Below are positions 1 through 14,487 of a stretch of DNA of 64,000 bases, in pieces (the first letter of the stretch is position 1; every line of letters starts with the position of its first letter). The stretch is from positions 3,093,060 through 3,157,059 of the forward strand of contig NW_003314269.1 in assembly GCF_000143415.4 (NCBI RefSeq), given 5' to 3'. A program made the position numbers and the translations under genes. The notes beneath the pieces are model-generated. The model did not search any database, was not told the origin of the DNA, and saw only the letters and a list, made by a program, of their open reading frames with translations. Source of the DNA: Selaginella moellendorffii. Its lineage: Eukaryota > Streptophyta > Lycopodiopsida > Selaginellales > Selaginellaceae.

Positions 1-544
1 CAACACTGCCACTGGATCAAGGCCCACAGGCCCAACCACTAAGTCCCACAGTCCTCTGGGACTTCCTCCTCACATAACCGTATCCTTGGTCTCTGACTCC
101 TCTTCCTTTTCACAGTCTGGGACTTTGGGGCAACATTTCGGAACACCGTGGCCTTACGCGAGCCTTTTGGGTACTCTTCCCACCTTCTACCTTTGGGTGC
201 TCTAGCCATGGGCTTAGAGCAAGGTTCCGTTGAGCCACGCTTGGTATCCAAGTAGGTAGTGCCACCCACACTTGGACTGAGAGCATTGGCCAATCGATCT
301 CCCGGGGGAACTAGAGCCGGCTCTTGAACACTTCACTAAGCTACCCCGCTTGTCGGTCTATGCTCACTCTAGTCTTGGACTTCCCAGTGGGCAACTCATC
401 ACCCAACACTGGGTACACCCTTCCTAGGCCAAACTGGCCTTTCCTGGCCAAACTAGCTCCACTACAGTCCTCCCCCACTATACTTTTGGAGCTCACCAAA
501 CCCCCCAGGGTCTGGGAGACGAACGCTTTGGGCTTTCACCCTCT
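1..544. other. No recognisable gene; possible repeat-derived DNA
   Basis: I find no intron-bearing plant gene here. A minus-strand open frame at 39-293 is rich in Lys, Arg, Ser and Pro and could be the edge of a mobile-element protein that continues outside the window, but no family motif is visible. The stretch leads straight into the minisatellite. Confidence 0.3.
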
Positions 545-1135
545 CAGACGTGAACTTGGACTCGGACTCGAACTCAAACTCGGACTCGAACTCGGGCTCG
601 GGCTCGGTCTCAGCCTCGGCCTCGGTCCCGGTCTCAGCCTCGGCCTCGGTCTCGGTCTCGGTCCCGTCTCAGTCTCAGTCTCGGTCTCGGTCTTGGTCCC
701 GGTGTCGGTCTCGGTCCCGGTCTCGGTCTCGACCTCGGACTCCATCTTGGGTCCTTCTCGGACTCCATCTCGGATTCCATCTTGGACTCCATCTCGGACT
801 CCATCTCGGGTCCATCTCGGACTCCATCTCGGATTCCATCTCAGATCCATCTCGGACTCCACCTCGGACTCCATCTCGGGTCGATCTCGGACTCCATCTC
901 GGACTCCATCTTGGACTCCATCTCGAACTCCATCTCGGGTCCATCTCGGATTCCATCTCAGATTCCATCTTAAGTCTATCTCGGACTCCACCTCAGACTC
1001 CATCTTGGGTCCATCTCGGACTCCATCTCGGACTCTATCTCGGACTCCATCTCGGGTCCATCTCAGGTCCATTTCGGACTCCATCTCAGGTCCATCTCGG
1101 ACTCCATCTCGGACTCCATCTTGGGTCCATCTTGG
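545..1135. repeat. Minisatellite of CTCGGN hexamers and CTCGGACTCCAT 12-mers
   Basis: The first third (about 553-730) is a degenerate hexamer CTCGGN with variants CTCGGT, CTCGGG, CTCAGC and CTCGAA. From about 740 the unit becomes a 12-mer, CTCGGACTCCAT, mixed with the variant CTCGGGTCCAT. Because unit lengths are mostly multiples of three, several frames stay open on both strands and give Leu-Gly, Ser-Asp or Arg-Asp-Gly-Val repeat peptides. These look like by-products of the repeat. I see no start context, splice site or conserved domain that would make this a gene. Confidence 0.85.
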
Positions 1136-3617
1136 ACACTTTCACATGTCATATGTTGGTCCTTTTGGGTCCTTTTTTGGAGCCTCACTTGTTGCTCGTT
1201 TCATGCTTGTTCTTTGAGCACTTCGTTGGGAGTTCCACTCCCGCTCTTGACCTTTCAAGTCGAAACTTTTAATCCAAACGTGTTATGCTCGTTTGGTTTT
1301 CGCTTCTGCTATTACCACATGGCACCCTTCCGGCTCCACTTTGGGGCCTAGGGATTTTGTGTCTCACATAGTTCTACTGCACAATATAACTTTAAATGAC
1401 AACATGTGGCAATTGGCCAAGTGATAGGATATAAACATAAACTTTTATTAACCAACAAAAAAAAAGATAATATAAAATCTTTTATTATAAAAAATGAGTT
1501 TAGAAAGTAAATACTAGATGAACTAGTGTCGAGTGAACCCTTGATGGTACTCCCAAAAAAAAAAGGAAGGGGTTATTAACTTATTCATGTGAGAACCTTT
1601 CACTACTCACATAACTTGTCATTTCTGAAAGAATCGTTATGTTAATACTTTTCACTACAGTAGTATCAATAAGACGTTGTTTACTCTAAAGCCTCCACTT
1701 AGGAAATGGAGGATGTTAATCTAGAAGACATTGATAACACCAATATATGTGGCCAACCTCATCACATGTTCAGTATCATGGCTATAACCATGTCCTCACT
1801 TTGTCTTTGGACATGAGCAAACTTTGTACCAGCCAAAGAGTGTCGTCAAAGGAATTGGGGCAAGTGCATACATAAATCTTAAAAGATCATAATGAAGCAC
1901 TAGTCACAATATTTCTAACTTAATCTGCTTTAATATATTTGGCTCTGTATGAAGCAAGAAGCTTCAAAAGAAAACACCAAATTGCATAATTGACTCATAT
2001 AACTCGTGACAAAGATGATGCAATTGTTGTAAGACATTATTACAATTGTTAACATATCAAAATGCACATTCAAAGATGTCTGGGAGAATACTCTAGTTTG
2101 CATGAGTGGCTACACTCAAACCATTGTACCATTGTAATAGCATCTCTTTGATACATATGGAAAACTTGTATAGACACTAAACATTATCCCAAAAATGATA
2201 GGTGGCAATCATTGTAAAGTGATCGAACTAATAATATATATCATCTCCAAAATTCCCATGAAAAAACTATAGTCGAATATAAAGATTAACAACAAGAGCA
2301 AAAGGAGCTACACCATACTTTTGACTCAATAAAAGGAGTTACATCTTTGAGTGGATGTATATTTTTCTTTTTTTCATTCATCTACAACAGCCTCCTCCTC
2401 CTTTGACTCAAAGGAGGAAGAGGCTGTTGCAAATGAATGAAATGAAGAAAGACAAAAGAGAAGAAATAGAAAAAACTACAAAAATAAAAAAGATCTAGAT
2501 GATGCAAAAACTAGAGCTAAACAAAAAACACAAATTCAAGCACTTTCAAAATTTCCTCTCACCTCCACCAATGTGAATATGCATATTTCTATATTCCATG
2601 CACTAACCTAAAGACCCTAGCTCAAGCAACTCACACATTTAGGGTTTCAGGAAAAAGATGGTGGGCATCGACAAGATCTAACGGCTACGAAAATCCCATT
2701 ATATTAAAATAGTATATGGCATAGTAGACTTTATAACAGTTGATTATTGTGTTTATAAATAATAAACATTTTTATAATTTATAAGTTTTCTTAATTGCTT
2801 GCATTTTTGTTTTATTGGCTGGTTTGGAGATTGGCACCAAGTGTCTTCATAGGCAATAACAAATTTGAAGCTTATGGATCCTCTCCCTTTTGCTTCACCA
2901 TCCAATAGAGCTTAGAGACAGCCACATACCTGTCCTTGTAAAACCCAATCCAGAATGGGCTAAGCTCAATGAGTATGTTATACTCGTGGAGTGATTGAGC
3001 ACATGGAATTTTGAGTGAGCAGTAAAGTTGTGAGATTCTTGTGTAATAAATAGCAACCAAGAAAAAGAACTCTAAGAGGAAGGAGAAAAAGTTATGATAT
3101 CTCAAGAACAAACTTGTTCACATTTACTCCAATTTTGCTAGGTGGCTCAGGATTTTTTCTGAAGAGCATATTTCTTCAAGGTTATCCTTTAAGGGGTTAA
3201 ATTAAGGTCACTTTTCTAGTTGCTCTTTTATTGTATAGTGAAAAATTTTGTTTCCAATTGAAAGAGCAAGAGTTTCTCTTGTTCATAGTGTCCAATAAAA
3301 TTTATGAGGCAAGAGTGGTGTGTTTTTGGCAATAAGTTTTTAGCTCACAACACGGGGTCCACTCTTTATATAGTACTAATCACCAATACTTGTTTCAAAT
3401 ACACTTATCAAACCATGCTTCACCTTACAAACTCAAAATTTTCTCCACATATTAATTCATTCCATCCTTACATTTCTATCTATAGAACTCATATGCCCTG
3501 CTCCACACCTCATATGCCCTGCTCCACACTCATTATGATGCAGGTTTCTAGATCAGCTGCCAATAAATTTAGACCTTCGAATTTTTGTTGGCTTTAAGTT
3601 TAGAACTTCTTATAGAT
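1136..3617. other. AT-rich intergenic DNA without a supported gene
   Basis: Apart from the inverted repeat at 2372-2442 I see only AT-rich sequence with short, uninformative open frames, including one of 79 codons at 2872-3111 on the minus strand that is hydrophobic but has no recognisable motif. The last few hundred bases would hold the 3' UTR and terminator of the ABCC gene. A near-exact duplicated CTCATATGCCCTGCTCCACA occurs at about 3488-3528. Confidence 0.5.
2372..2442. repeat. Near-perfect inverted repeat with a one-base centre
   Basis: Left arm 2372-2406 and right arm 2408-2442 pair over 35 positions with three mismatches (2395/2419, 2384/2430, 2382/2432). The centre is the single base 2407 within CTTTGACTCAAAG. 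The arms hold a polypyrimidine/polypurine core next to CAACAG/CTGTTG. With no loop, it would extrude as a cruciform in DNA or fold into a tight hairpin in RNA. It may be a small fold-back element or a site prone to instability. No flanking duplication is obvious. Confidence 0.8.
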
Positions 3618-8711
<5,094 letters not shown>

Positions 8712-9149
8712 CGCTGCCGATTTGGATGGAGCGACGTCGGCGCTAGAAAAATGCGTTGCCGCAGCGCCTGGGGGAATCGTCAGGGAGAAGAAAGAGGCCG
8801 GTCGTGGCGAAACAAAGCCCTAGGAAACGGCATTATATAGCATTTTGTAACTTGCCTCCGAAGAAAAAACTTTCTCGCCAGTCAAGGTCTCCTTTCGTCG
8901 CTCGTGACGCGCATATTCGGATCTACTAAATAATTTTATAGAATGTTCTCTAGTACCCCTGACGATTAAGATTCGCGAATCATCGGCAGAGCTGGAGATT
9001 CGACGCCGAAATCCGAGTGCCACGCTCCTGGCTTGTGAGTATCTTTGCAAGATCCCGCTCGACGAGCAGTTCAAGGCTGTCTATCTGCTAGCTTTGAGCG
9101 CTGCTAGTGCTTTCCTGGTCGCATTTCTTCCTCGTTGCTGCTGGCTTCT
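8712..9149. other. Spacer between the ABCC gene and its inverted copy
   Basis: This stretch must carry the ABCC promoter and 5' UTR on the minus strand. I see no clear TATA box or other gene. It is the axis of the head-to-head inverted duplication. Confidence 0.45.
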
Positions 9150-10009
9150 GTCAAGAATCTAGCGATATCGCTTTTGCATCGTACAAGAGAGCTATCCTAT
9201 ACCAGCTGCATTGGGTGTGGTGGATTGCCTCGTTTGCTGGTCTTCCCAAGTTTGTGCTATCCGTGCATGATCTGCTTGCGTCCAGGGTTAAACACAGATC
9301 CTTGCAAGCGTTGGCTGGATGCTTTGGTACTGTTCTTTGCACGGCCAGGGGACGAACAGGGGTCACAGTTCTGGACAGCAGAAGGAGACGACGGACAAGG
9401 GTGAAGACAGCGTTACTCTGTACGCAAGAGGTGGGAATCTGAGAAAAGAGGACTTTGGAGCCCGAAGATTTGCTATAGTTTGCACAGGAAAATAGGGCAT
9501 CAGGGGCCTACGAGTATTTTTTTTAATGAGAAGTGGGAAAGTTCGAGCAGGCTTCCGAGAAGAACAATCCCGCCTTCTTTTATGGATGGTGATTGCGTTC
9601 CTAGTTGTGACTAGCTCACTGGCGATGAGAGACGACTTAGGGACTTGTGTGGTGCTGAAGATACCTGTGACCACTTCTTTTGGCCCTAGAGTTTTGTTTA
9701 CAATTCTTCCACCTATGGAAAAAGACCACGCGATGTGCCCGGCCACGATGCAGCGCCCACCGATCTCACGCTCATCCCAAACCACACGCTGCCTGCGCCG
9801 CCTCATCCAGGAGTGGTGCGTTGCCAATCTACAACTAGAGAAAAAGAGCAAACAAAAATCTCGCTAGATCAGGTGAACAACTTTCATCACGACGCCAATA
9901 GGATGCTGGTACCACTTACTTGACGATCCTTCAACGTGTTTGTTATAATCTCGACCCCCTCGGACAGTTCTCAGATCCAGAAATCTGGGAGATAAGTTCT
10001 GTCATCCTT

Positions 10010-10200
10010 CTATTTCCTAAAAGGCCATGTTGTTAGGAGACGTCCTCGTGCAGGAAGAAGCTGGACTCACAAGGTAATGTGAAAAACATGTTGTTTTCAA
10101 TAGATGTGCTGTTCTTTAGTGTTGGATTATCTATCTTCTATTTCCTAAAAGGCCATGTTGTTAGATAAATGCCAACTCGGAGACCTCCTTGTGCAGGAAG
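10010..10200 (+). repeat. Tandem duplication inside the ABCC pseudogene
   Basis: TATTTCCTAAAAGGCCATG occurs at about 10011 and again at about 10139. Each copy is followed by versions of the same ABCC exon end (GGAGAC, then GTGCAGGAAG). The first copy continues into AAGGTAATGTGAAAAACATG. In the second copy that continuation is found only after the 10201-10536 insertion. The duplication therefore predates, or was separated by, that insertion. Confidence 0.65.
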
Positions 10201-10536
10201 AGGCAGTTCCTGGGTGAGGCGAGCACGTTCCCACCCAGAACGGGTGAGCCGGGTGTTAGCCCGGCGAGTGCATTCTGGAGGGAACGAGTGAGCCCGTGCC
10301 CGAGAATGGCCTTAATGGGCTGTGGTGAGACTGTTAACGGACACATGGAAGAATATTATTCAAGGATGAAAGGGTTCTCCAGAATTGGCAGCTAGTAGCT
10401 TGGTTCTCCAGAACCTGGCAGCTGGCAGTTGGGTTCTAGAGAACCTGGCAGTTATCAGCCACGTTCTTGCAGAAAACCTGATTCAATCCAACGGCTGCCA
10501 ACGGTTGGATCAAGTTAACGGGCGAGCCATAACCCA
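10201..10536. mobile_element. Unclassified 0.34-kb insertion in the ABCC pseudogene
   Basis: The collinearity of the second duplicated copy with the ABCC gene breaks after GTGCAGGAAG and resumes at AAAAGGTAATGTGG. The intervening DNA is GC-richer and contains three imperfect repeats of GGTTCTCCAGAACCTGGCAG (about 10373-10460). It also has an inverted pair CCTTAATGGGCTGTGG (about 10310) and CCATAACCCATTAAG (its right end), and a small hairpin ATCCAACGG/CCAACGGTTGGAT. No coding capacity and no clean target-site duplication are seen, so the class is unknown. Confidence 0.5.
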
Positions 10537-10686
10537 TTAAGAAAAGGTAATGTGGAAAACATGTGACATGTGTGGGAGAACGGTGAGAACTGGAGCGTGG
10601 GACAGGCCTTGGACGAGTGATGCTAAAACAAGGCCGTGTTTTGGCACCCAGACGAGGCCACCGCGTCCGTGGACAGTGCTACCGAT

Positions 10687-10691
10687 GGAAT
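10687..10691 (+). repeat. Target-site duplication, left copy (GGAAT)
   Basis: GGAAT directly precedes the first LTR and is repeated at 12958-12962 directly after the last. Removing 10692-12962 restores GATGGAATGATCCAATCC, which aligns with GATGGAGTGATCCAATCC of the intact ABCC gene. Confidence 0.93.
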
Positions 10692-10861
10692 TGTTGAGGT
10701 ATACACTCTCTATGACATGATCCTAGGTAGCAGGAGTGCCACTTCATTGATCCAGGTGTAGGCTAGAGGTGTGTCTCTTCATCATGTATATATAGCTATG
10801 ATATATACGACTATACTGGGAGTCATCCACCATCGTGTAGCTTCCGCTCTTCTTCTCTTCA
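10692..10861 (+). repeat. LTR1 of the TRIM-like element (170 bp)
   Basis: Begins TGTTGAGG and ends CTCTTCA (TG...CA). Contains the TATA-rich stretch TATATATAGC. It differs from LTR2 and LTR3 at only one base (A for G in CCTAGGTAGCAGG). Confidence 0.92.
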
Positions 10862-10873
10862 TGGTATCGAAGC
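10862..10873 (+). other. Primer-binding site (initiator tRNA-Met type)
   Basis: TGGTATCGAAGC follows LTR1 directly and resembles TGGTATCAGAGC, the usual plant primer-binding site complementary to initiator tRNA-Met. The equivalent sites next to LTR2 (12016-12027) and LTR3 (12776-12787, reverse) read TGGTATCGGAGC. Confidence 0.8.
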
Positions 10874-11845
10874 CCTGAGGGCTTCAGATCCAGGGACGAT
10901 GGCGCTGGCCGAGGAAGGGGCTAGCAAGGATGACGATGAGCCACCGGACATGGCTGAGAGGTGCCAAGATTTGGCACTCTGCTGTATTGAGTGCCAAGAT
11001 AACGGCACTAGCAAGCTGAGCAAGGCGCTAGGGCGTGATCGAGTAGAGACTGGCCCGGAGGCACTGGCAGAGGCGCTGAGAGAGGGCTGGTGTAAGGCCT
11101 AAGTGATGTGCGCTAGGGCGTGAGAGAGCGGCCCTGAGGCGCTGAGAGAGGCGCTGAGAAGAGGCGCTGGCTGAGGCACTTACAGATGCGCTGAGAGGAA
11201 GCACCGAGCAGAGACTGCACTAGGGTGCTGAGAAAGGCACCAAGGGCTGGCCGAGCAGAGGTGAGCGCTGGGCACCCTGTAGGGCTGAGGGCTGCAGGCA
11301 GAGGTGCAGTGCTGGGGCGCTGGTGGACTGGACAGAGGTATTGTCCAGAGGCAAGCAGGAATGCTGAGTGCTGGGCTGTGAGAGGGCTCCATAGCAGAGG
11401 GAGAGAGCCGTTAGGACTCTGGCCGAGGAGGCTTGATCGAGGCTGAGACGATGAGGGCTGGCTTGAGGCACTGGAATGCTGAGTGAGGTGCTGGTGTGAG
11501 AGAGCGACCCTGAGAGAGTGGTGCAAGGCACAAGCACAGAGGCGCTGGCAGAGGCGCTGAGAGAGGAGAGACTGCGATCAGAGGCCGTGAACAAGGCGCT
11601 AGGGCGTGCGAGGCCCCGCAGAGACTCACCAGAGGTGAGTGCCGGGCGTAGAGGCACGAGGCCCCGAGGGCTGGCCGAGCAGAGACTCCACTGGAGCACT
11701 GAGTGAGGCGCTGGTGTGAGAAGGTGCTGGCAGAGGCGCTGAGAGGAGGCATTGAGCAGAGACAGATTTCTGTCGTGGATATGACAGAGTGCTTGGATGC
11801 AGAGGGAGAGTGATCTCAGATTCATGTCATAAGATCGAGAGGGAG

Positions 11846-12015
11846 TGTTGAGGTATACACTCTCTATGACATGATCCTAGGTGGCAGGAGTGCCACTTCA
11901 TTGATCCAGGTGTAGGCTAGAGGTGTGTCTCTTCATCATGTATATATAGCTATGATATATACGACTATACTGGGAGTCATCCACCATCGTGTAGCTTCCG
12001 CTCTTCTTCTCTTCA
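11846..12015 (+). repeat. LTR2, central LTR (170 bp)
   Basis: Same direction as LTR1 and identical to LTR3. It is preceded by a purine-rich tract (AGATCGAGAGGGAG), as a 3' LTR should be, and also followed by a primer-binding site, as a 5' LTR should be. Right of that site the sequence runs as the reverse complement of the left arm's 3' end. Confidence 0.92.
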
Positions 12016-12787
12016 TGGTATCGGAGCTCTCTCGATCTCGATGACATGAATCTGAGATCACTCTCCTTCTGCATCCAAGCACTCTGTCATATCCACGACA
12101 GAAATCTGTCTCTGCTCAGTGCCTCCTCTCAGCGCCTCTGCCAATGCCTTCTCACAGCAGCGCCTCACTCAGCGCTCCAGTGGAGTCTCTGCTTGGCCAG
12201 CCCTCGGTGCCTCGTGCCTCTAGGCCCGGCACTCACCTCTGGTGAGTCTCTACGAGGCCTTGCACGCCCTAGCGCCTCGTTCACGGCCTCTGATCGCAGT
12301 CTCTCCTCTCTCAGCGCCTCTGCCAGTGCCTATCTGCTCGTGCCTGTGCTCGGTGCCTCACGCCAGCCCTCTCTCAGCGCCTGTGCCAGCGCCTCAGCGC
12401 CTTGCTCAGCGCCCTAGTGCAGTCTCTCCGCCTCTCAGCACCTTGCTCAGCGCCCTAGTGCAGTCTCTGCTCGGTGCCTCCTCTCAGCGCCTCTGCTAGC
12501 GCCTTCGGCTGCTCTCCAGCGCCTCACTCAGCACTCCAGTACCACTCGGTGCCTCAAGCCAGCCCTCTCTCAGCACCTCTGCCAGTGCCTCCGGGCCAGT
12601 CTCTGCTCGATCACACCCTAGCGCCTTGCTCAGCTTGCTAGTGCCGTTACCTTGGCGCTCAATGCAGCACAGTGCCAAATCTTGGCACCTCTCAGCCACG
12701 TCTGGTGGCTCATCGTCATCCTCGCTGGCCTCCTCCTCGGCCAGTGCCATCGTCCTAGGATCTGAAGCCCTCAGGGCTCCGATACCA

Positions 12788-12957
12788 TGAAGAGAAGAAG
12801 AGCGGAAGCTACACGATGGTGGATGACTCCCAGTATAGTCGTATATATCATAGCTATATATACATGATGAAGAGACACACCTCTAGCCTACACCTGGATC
12901 AATGAAGTGGCACTCCTGCCACCTAGGATCATGTCATAGAGAGTGTATACCTCAACA
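12788..12957 (-). repeat. LTR3, inverted LTR (170 bp)
   Basis: Exact reverse complement of LTR2. Ends with CCTCAACA and is followed at once by the right GGAAT duplication (12958-12962). Confidence 0.92.
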
Positions 12958-13294
12958 GGAATGATCCAATCCACCATCGCGACAAAGTTCTATCACCATC
13001 GCTCACTGGCTGCCTACTTTGATGGACAGCGACTACGTTCTAGCCCTACACGTTGGTTGGAAATCTTGCTCTCTCTTTTTTCAAGTTTATCCTCGTCTCT
13101 TTTTCCAGGACGCATAGCTAATACGACGAGCCGGGGAAGCTTTTGGAGAAGAGGAGCTCGTATTTCTGCAAGCGTTTTCCAAGATATCTTTTGGATCGAC
13201 TCCGATCTAATCATGCAGTAAAAAGAGGAAAGTATGATTATGTTATCTTTATGTATAAAGGTGACCGAAAACATTGAAAACGTGTGGGTTAGCC

Positions 13295-14423
13295 ATGGCA
13301 ATGGCGGAGCTTCTCAATCCCAAGAACACGGACGCCTTCCCTCTTGTAATTACGCCTGGTATGTTCCTGCATTCTCTTCTCGATCTGTATGCTCCCGTGT
13401 TTGGGCGCTTGTGCAGGAGCTTGCAGTGGAGACTTCGGCAATGATCTCGCAATTGGGATCCAGAAGCAAAAACTGTGGCTGGAAGGTCAACTCTTTGGGA
13501 GCCCTGGCGCAATTTTGTTCCGGGGATTCAGCGTGTCAAATGCGGAGGAATTTGCTCGAGTGGTGGAAGCGTTTGGATATGAGAGCATGGGTTACAGAGC
13601 TGGAGCTGCGACGAGGAAGCACCTTGTCGGGCCTGTCTACACAAACAATGCCCTCGACTCTGAAACCGAGCTTGGATTTCACAATGAAATGAGCTACGTA
13701 AGGTTTTCCCCATTTTTCATTCTAAGACTTCTTGTTTCTTGTTTCTTTGCCACAGCTTGCGGATTATCCCGACTTGGTCGTGTTTTTCTGCGAGGTTGCT
13801 CCACCGCCAAGCGCCGGCGGTGCCACCGGGATCGTCCAAGGCAAAGCCATATACAATAGGATCAAGAAAGAGTTTCCGGAGTTCACGGAAGATCTCGAGA
13901 ACAAAGGTCTCGTTTACTACAACTTACGCAGCGAGGAATCATGGAAAAAAGTCTACGAGACCAACGATAGAGCTGAGGCCGAAGCCAAGTAAGTGCAAAT
14001 CCCAACTGTTTCTACAATGATGTTTCGAATTCTAGAGCGCAAATTTTATCGAGAACGCTCCTCTGGCTCGACGATGGAGGAGTCAAAGAGATCCTGAGCA
14101 AAGGAACGAGGAAAGGGATTAGAGAGCTCGACAGTGGTGTTCACGGCAACAACAAGGTGTGGTTTAACAGTATTGGATCGGCCAAACCGTGGTTTCCCCA
14201 GTTCCAGTATTTCGAGTTTAGCGATGGAAGCAAGCTGCCAGCCAAAGCAGTCGAAGCGGCTCTAAAGATCATGGACGAAGAACAAGTCTCAGTTGAGTGG
14301 CAAGCCGGGGACATTGTTGTGATGAACAATCACTCGGTGCTCCACAAGAAACATGCCGCTGCTCCGAACACCCCGCGAAAGATTTTGGTGTCGATGCTCA
14401 AAACTTCCGGGGCGCCAGTGTGA
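13295..14423 (+). CDS. Clavaminate synthase-like / TfdA-family Fe(II) 2-oxoglutarate oxygenase
   Basis: Four exons (13295-13358, 13417-13697, 13756-13988, 14036-14423) give about 322 residues, close to the plant clavaminate-synthase-like proteins such as Arabidopsis At3g21360. The N-terminus is MAMAELLNPK. GAILFRGF marks the start of the TauD-type fold. Iron ligands are His and Glu of FHNEM near residue 112 and the distal His in NHSVLHKKH. An Arg in NTPRKIL fits the 2-oxoglutarate salt bridge. All junctions are GT-AG and keep frame. Members of this family in plants have no firmly assigned substrate, so function beyond oxygenase chemistry is open. The 3' end faces the RUS gene 64 bp away. An in-frame second Met lies two codons after the chosen start. 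Confidence 0.93.
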
Positions 14424-14487
14424 TGAGATGCTTCGCTTGAGCTCATTGAGCTCGATCTCGAGAGAAAAGATAAATACCAGCCTTGTC

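Larger units (their letters stand above)
10692..12957. mobile_element. Palindromic three-LTR TRIM-like element
   Basis: A 2266-bp insertion bounded by TGTTGAGG on the left and its complement CCTCAACA on the right, flanked by the 5-bp duplication GGAAT. Order: LTR1 (forward), PBS, internal arm, purine tract, LTR2 (forward), PBS, inverted internal arm, inverted PBS, LTR3 (reverse). There is no gag or pol, so it is non-autonomous and fits the TRIM/SMART type of small LTR retrotransposons. Internal arms 10862-11845 and 12016-12787 are largely complementary, so a transcript from LTR1 would fold into a long hairpin with LTR2 in the loop. Internal DNA is full of GAGGCGCTGAGAGA-type short repeats, which keep some meaningless frames open. 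A normal element would have two LTRs in the same direction. The single outer target duplication says the whole palindrome integrated as one unit. Confidence 0.9.
9150..13210 (+). pseudogene. Decayed inverted copy of the neighbouring ABCC gene
   Basis: Plus-strand blocks follow the minus-strand ABCC gene in collinear order. About 9205-9440 matches the N-terminal region (VWWIASF, then LASRVKHRS against LASKFERKS, then RGRTGVTVL). About 9526-9720 matches the transmembrane part around GTCVVLK and PVTT. About 9950-10000 matches NBD2 [13 protein letters not shown]. 10585-10691 plus 12958-13030 match the NBD2 signature to Walker B and H-loop exon. 13100-13210 matches the final exon (GRIA, EPGK, KRSFGS). 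Frames are broken by many indels, most of NBD1 and the second transmembrane domain are missing, and two insertions (10201-10536 and 10692-12957) split it. It cannot encode a transporter. Whether it is transcribed, and so could make antisense RNA to the ABCC gene, is unknown. Confidence 0.88.

Noticed and set aside
536-1272. Long open frames on both strands in the minisatellite
   Set aside because: They follow from repeat units that are multiples of three and from lack of stops in CTCGGN and CTCGGACTCCAT. No domain, splice site or start context supports a gene.
2872-3111. 79-codon minus-strand frame
   Set aside because: Short and hydrophobic, in AT-rich DNA, with no family resemblance or gene context.
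10899-12750. Open frames of 60-200 codons inside the retroelement
   Set aside because: They are Ser/Ala/Leu- or Glu/Ala-rich translations of short GAGGCGCTG-type repeats. No gag, protease, integrase or reverse-transcriptase motif is present.
10692-12957. DNA transposon with terminal inverted repeats
   Set aside because: The inverted ends could suggest it, but the ends are TG...CA LTRs with primer-binding sites, a purine tract and a third LTR, which fits retroelements.
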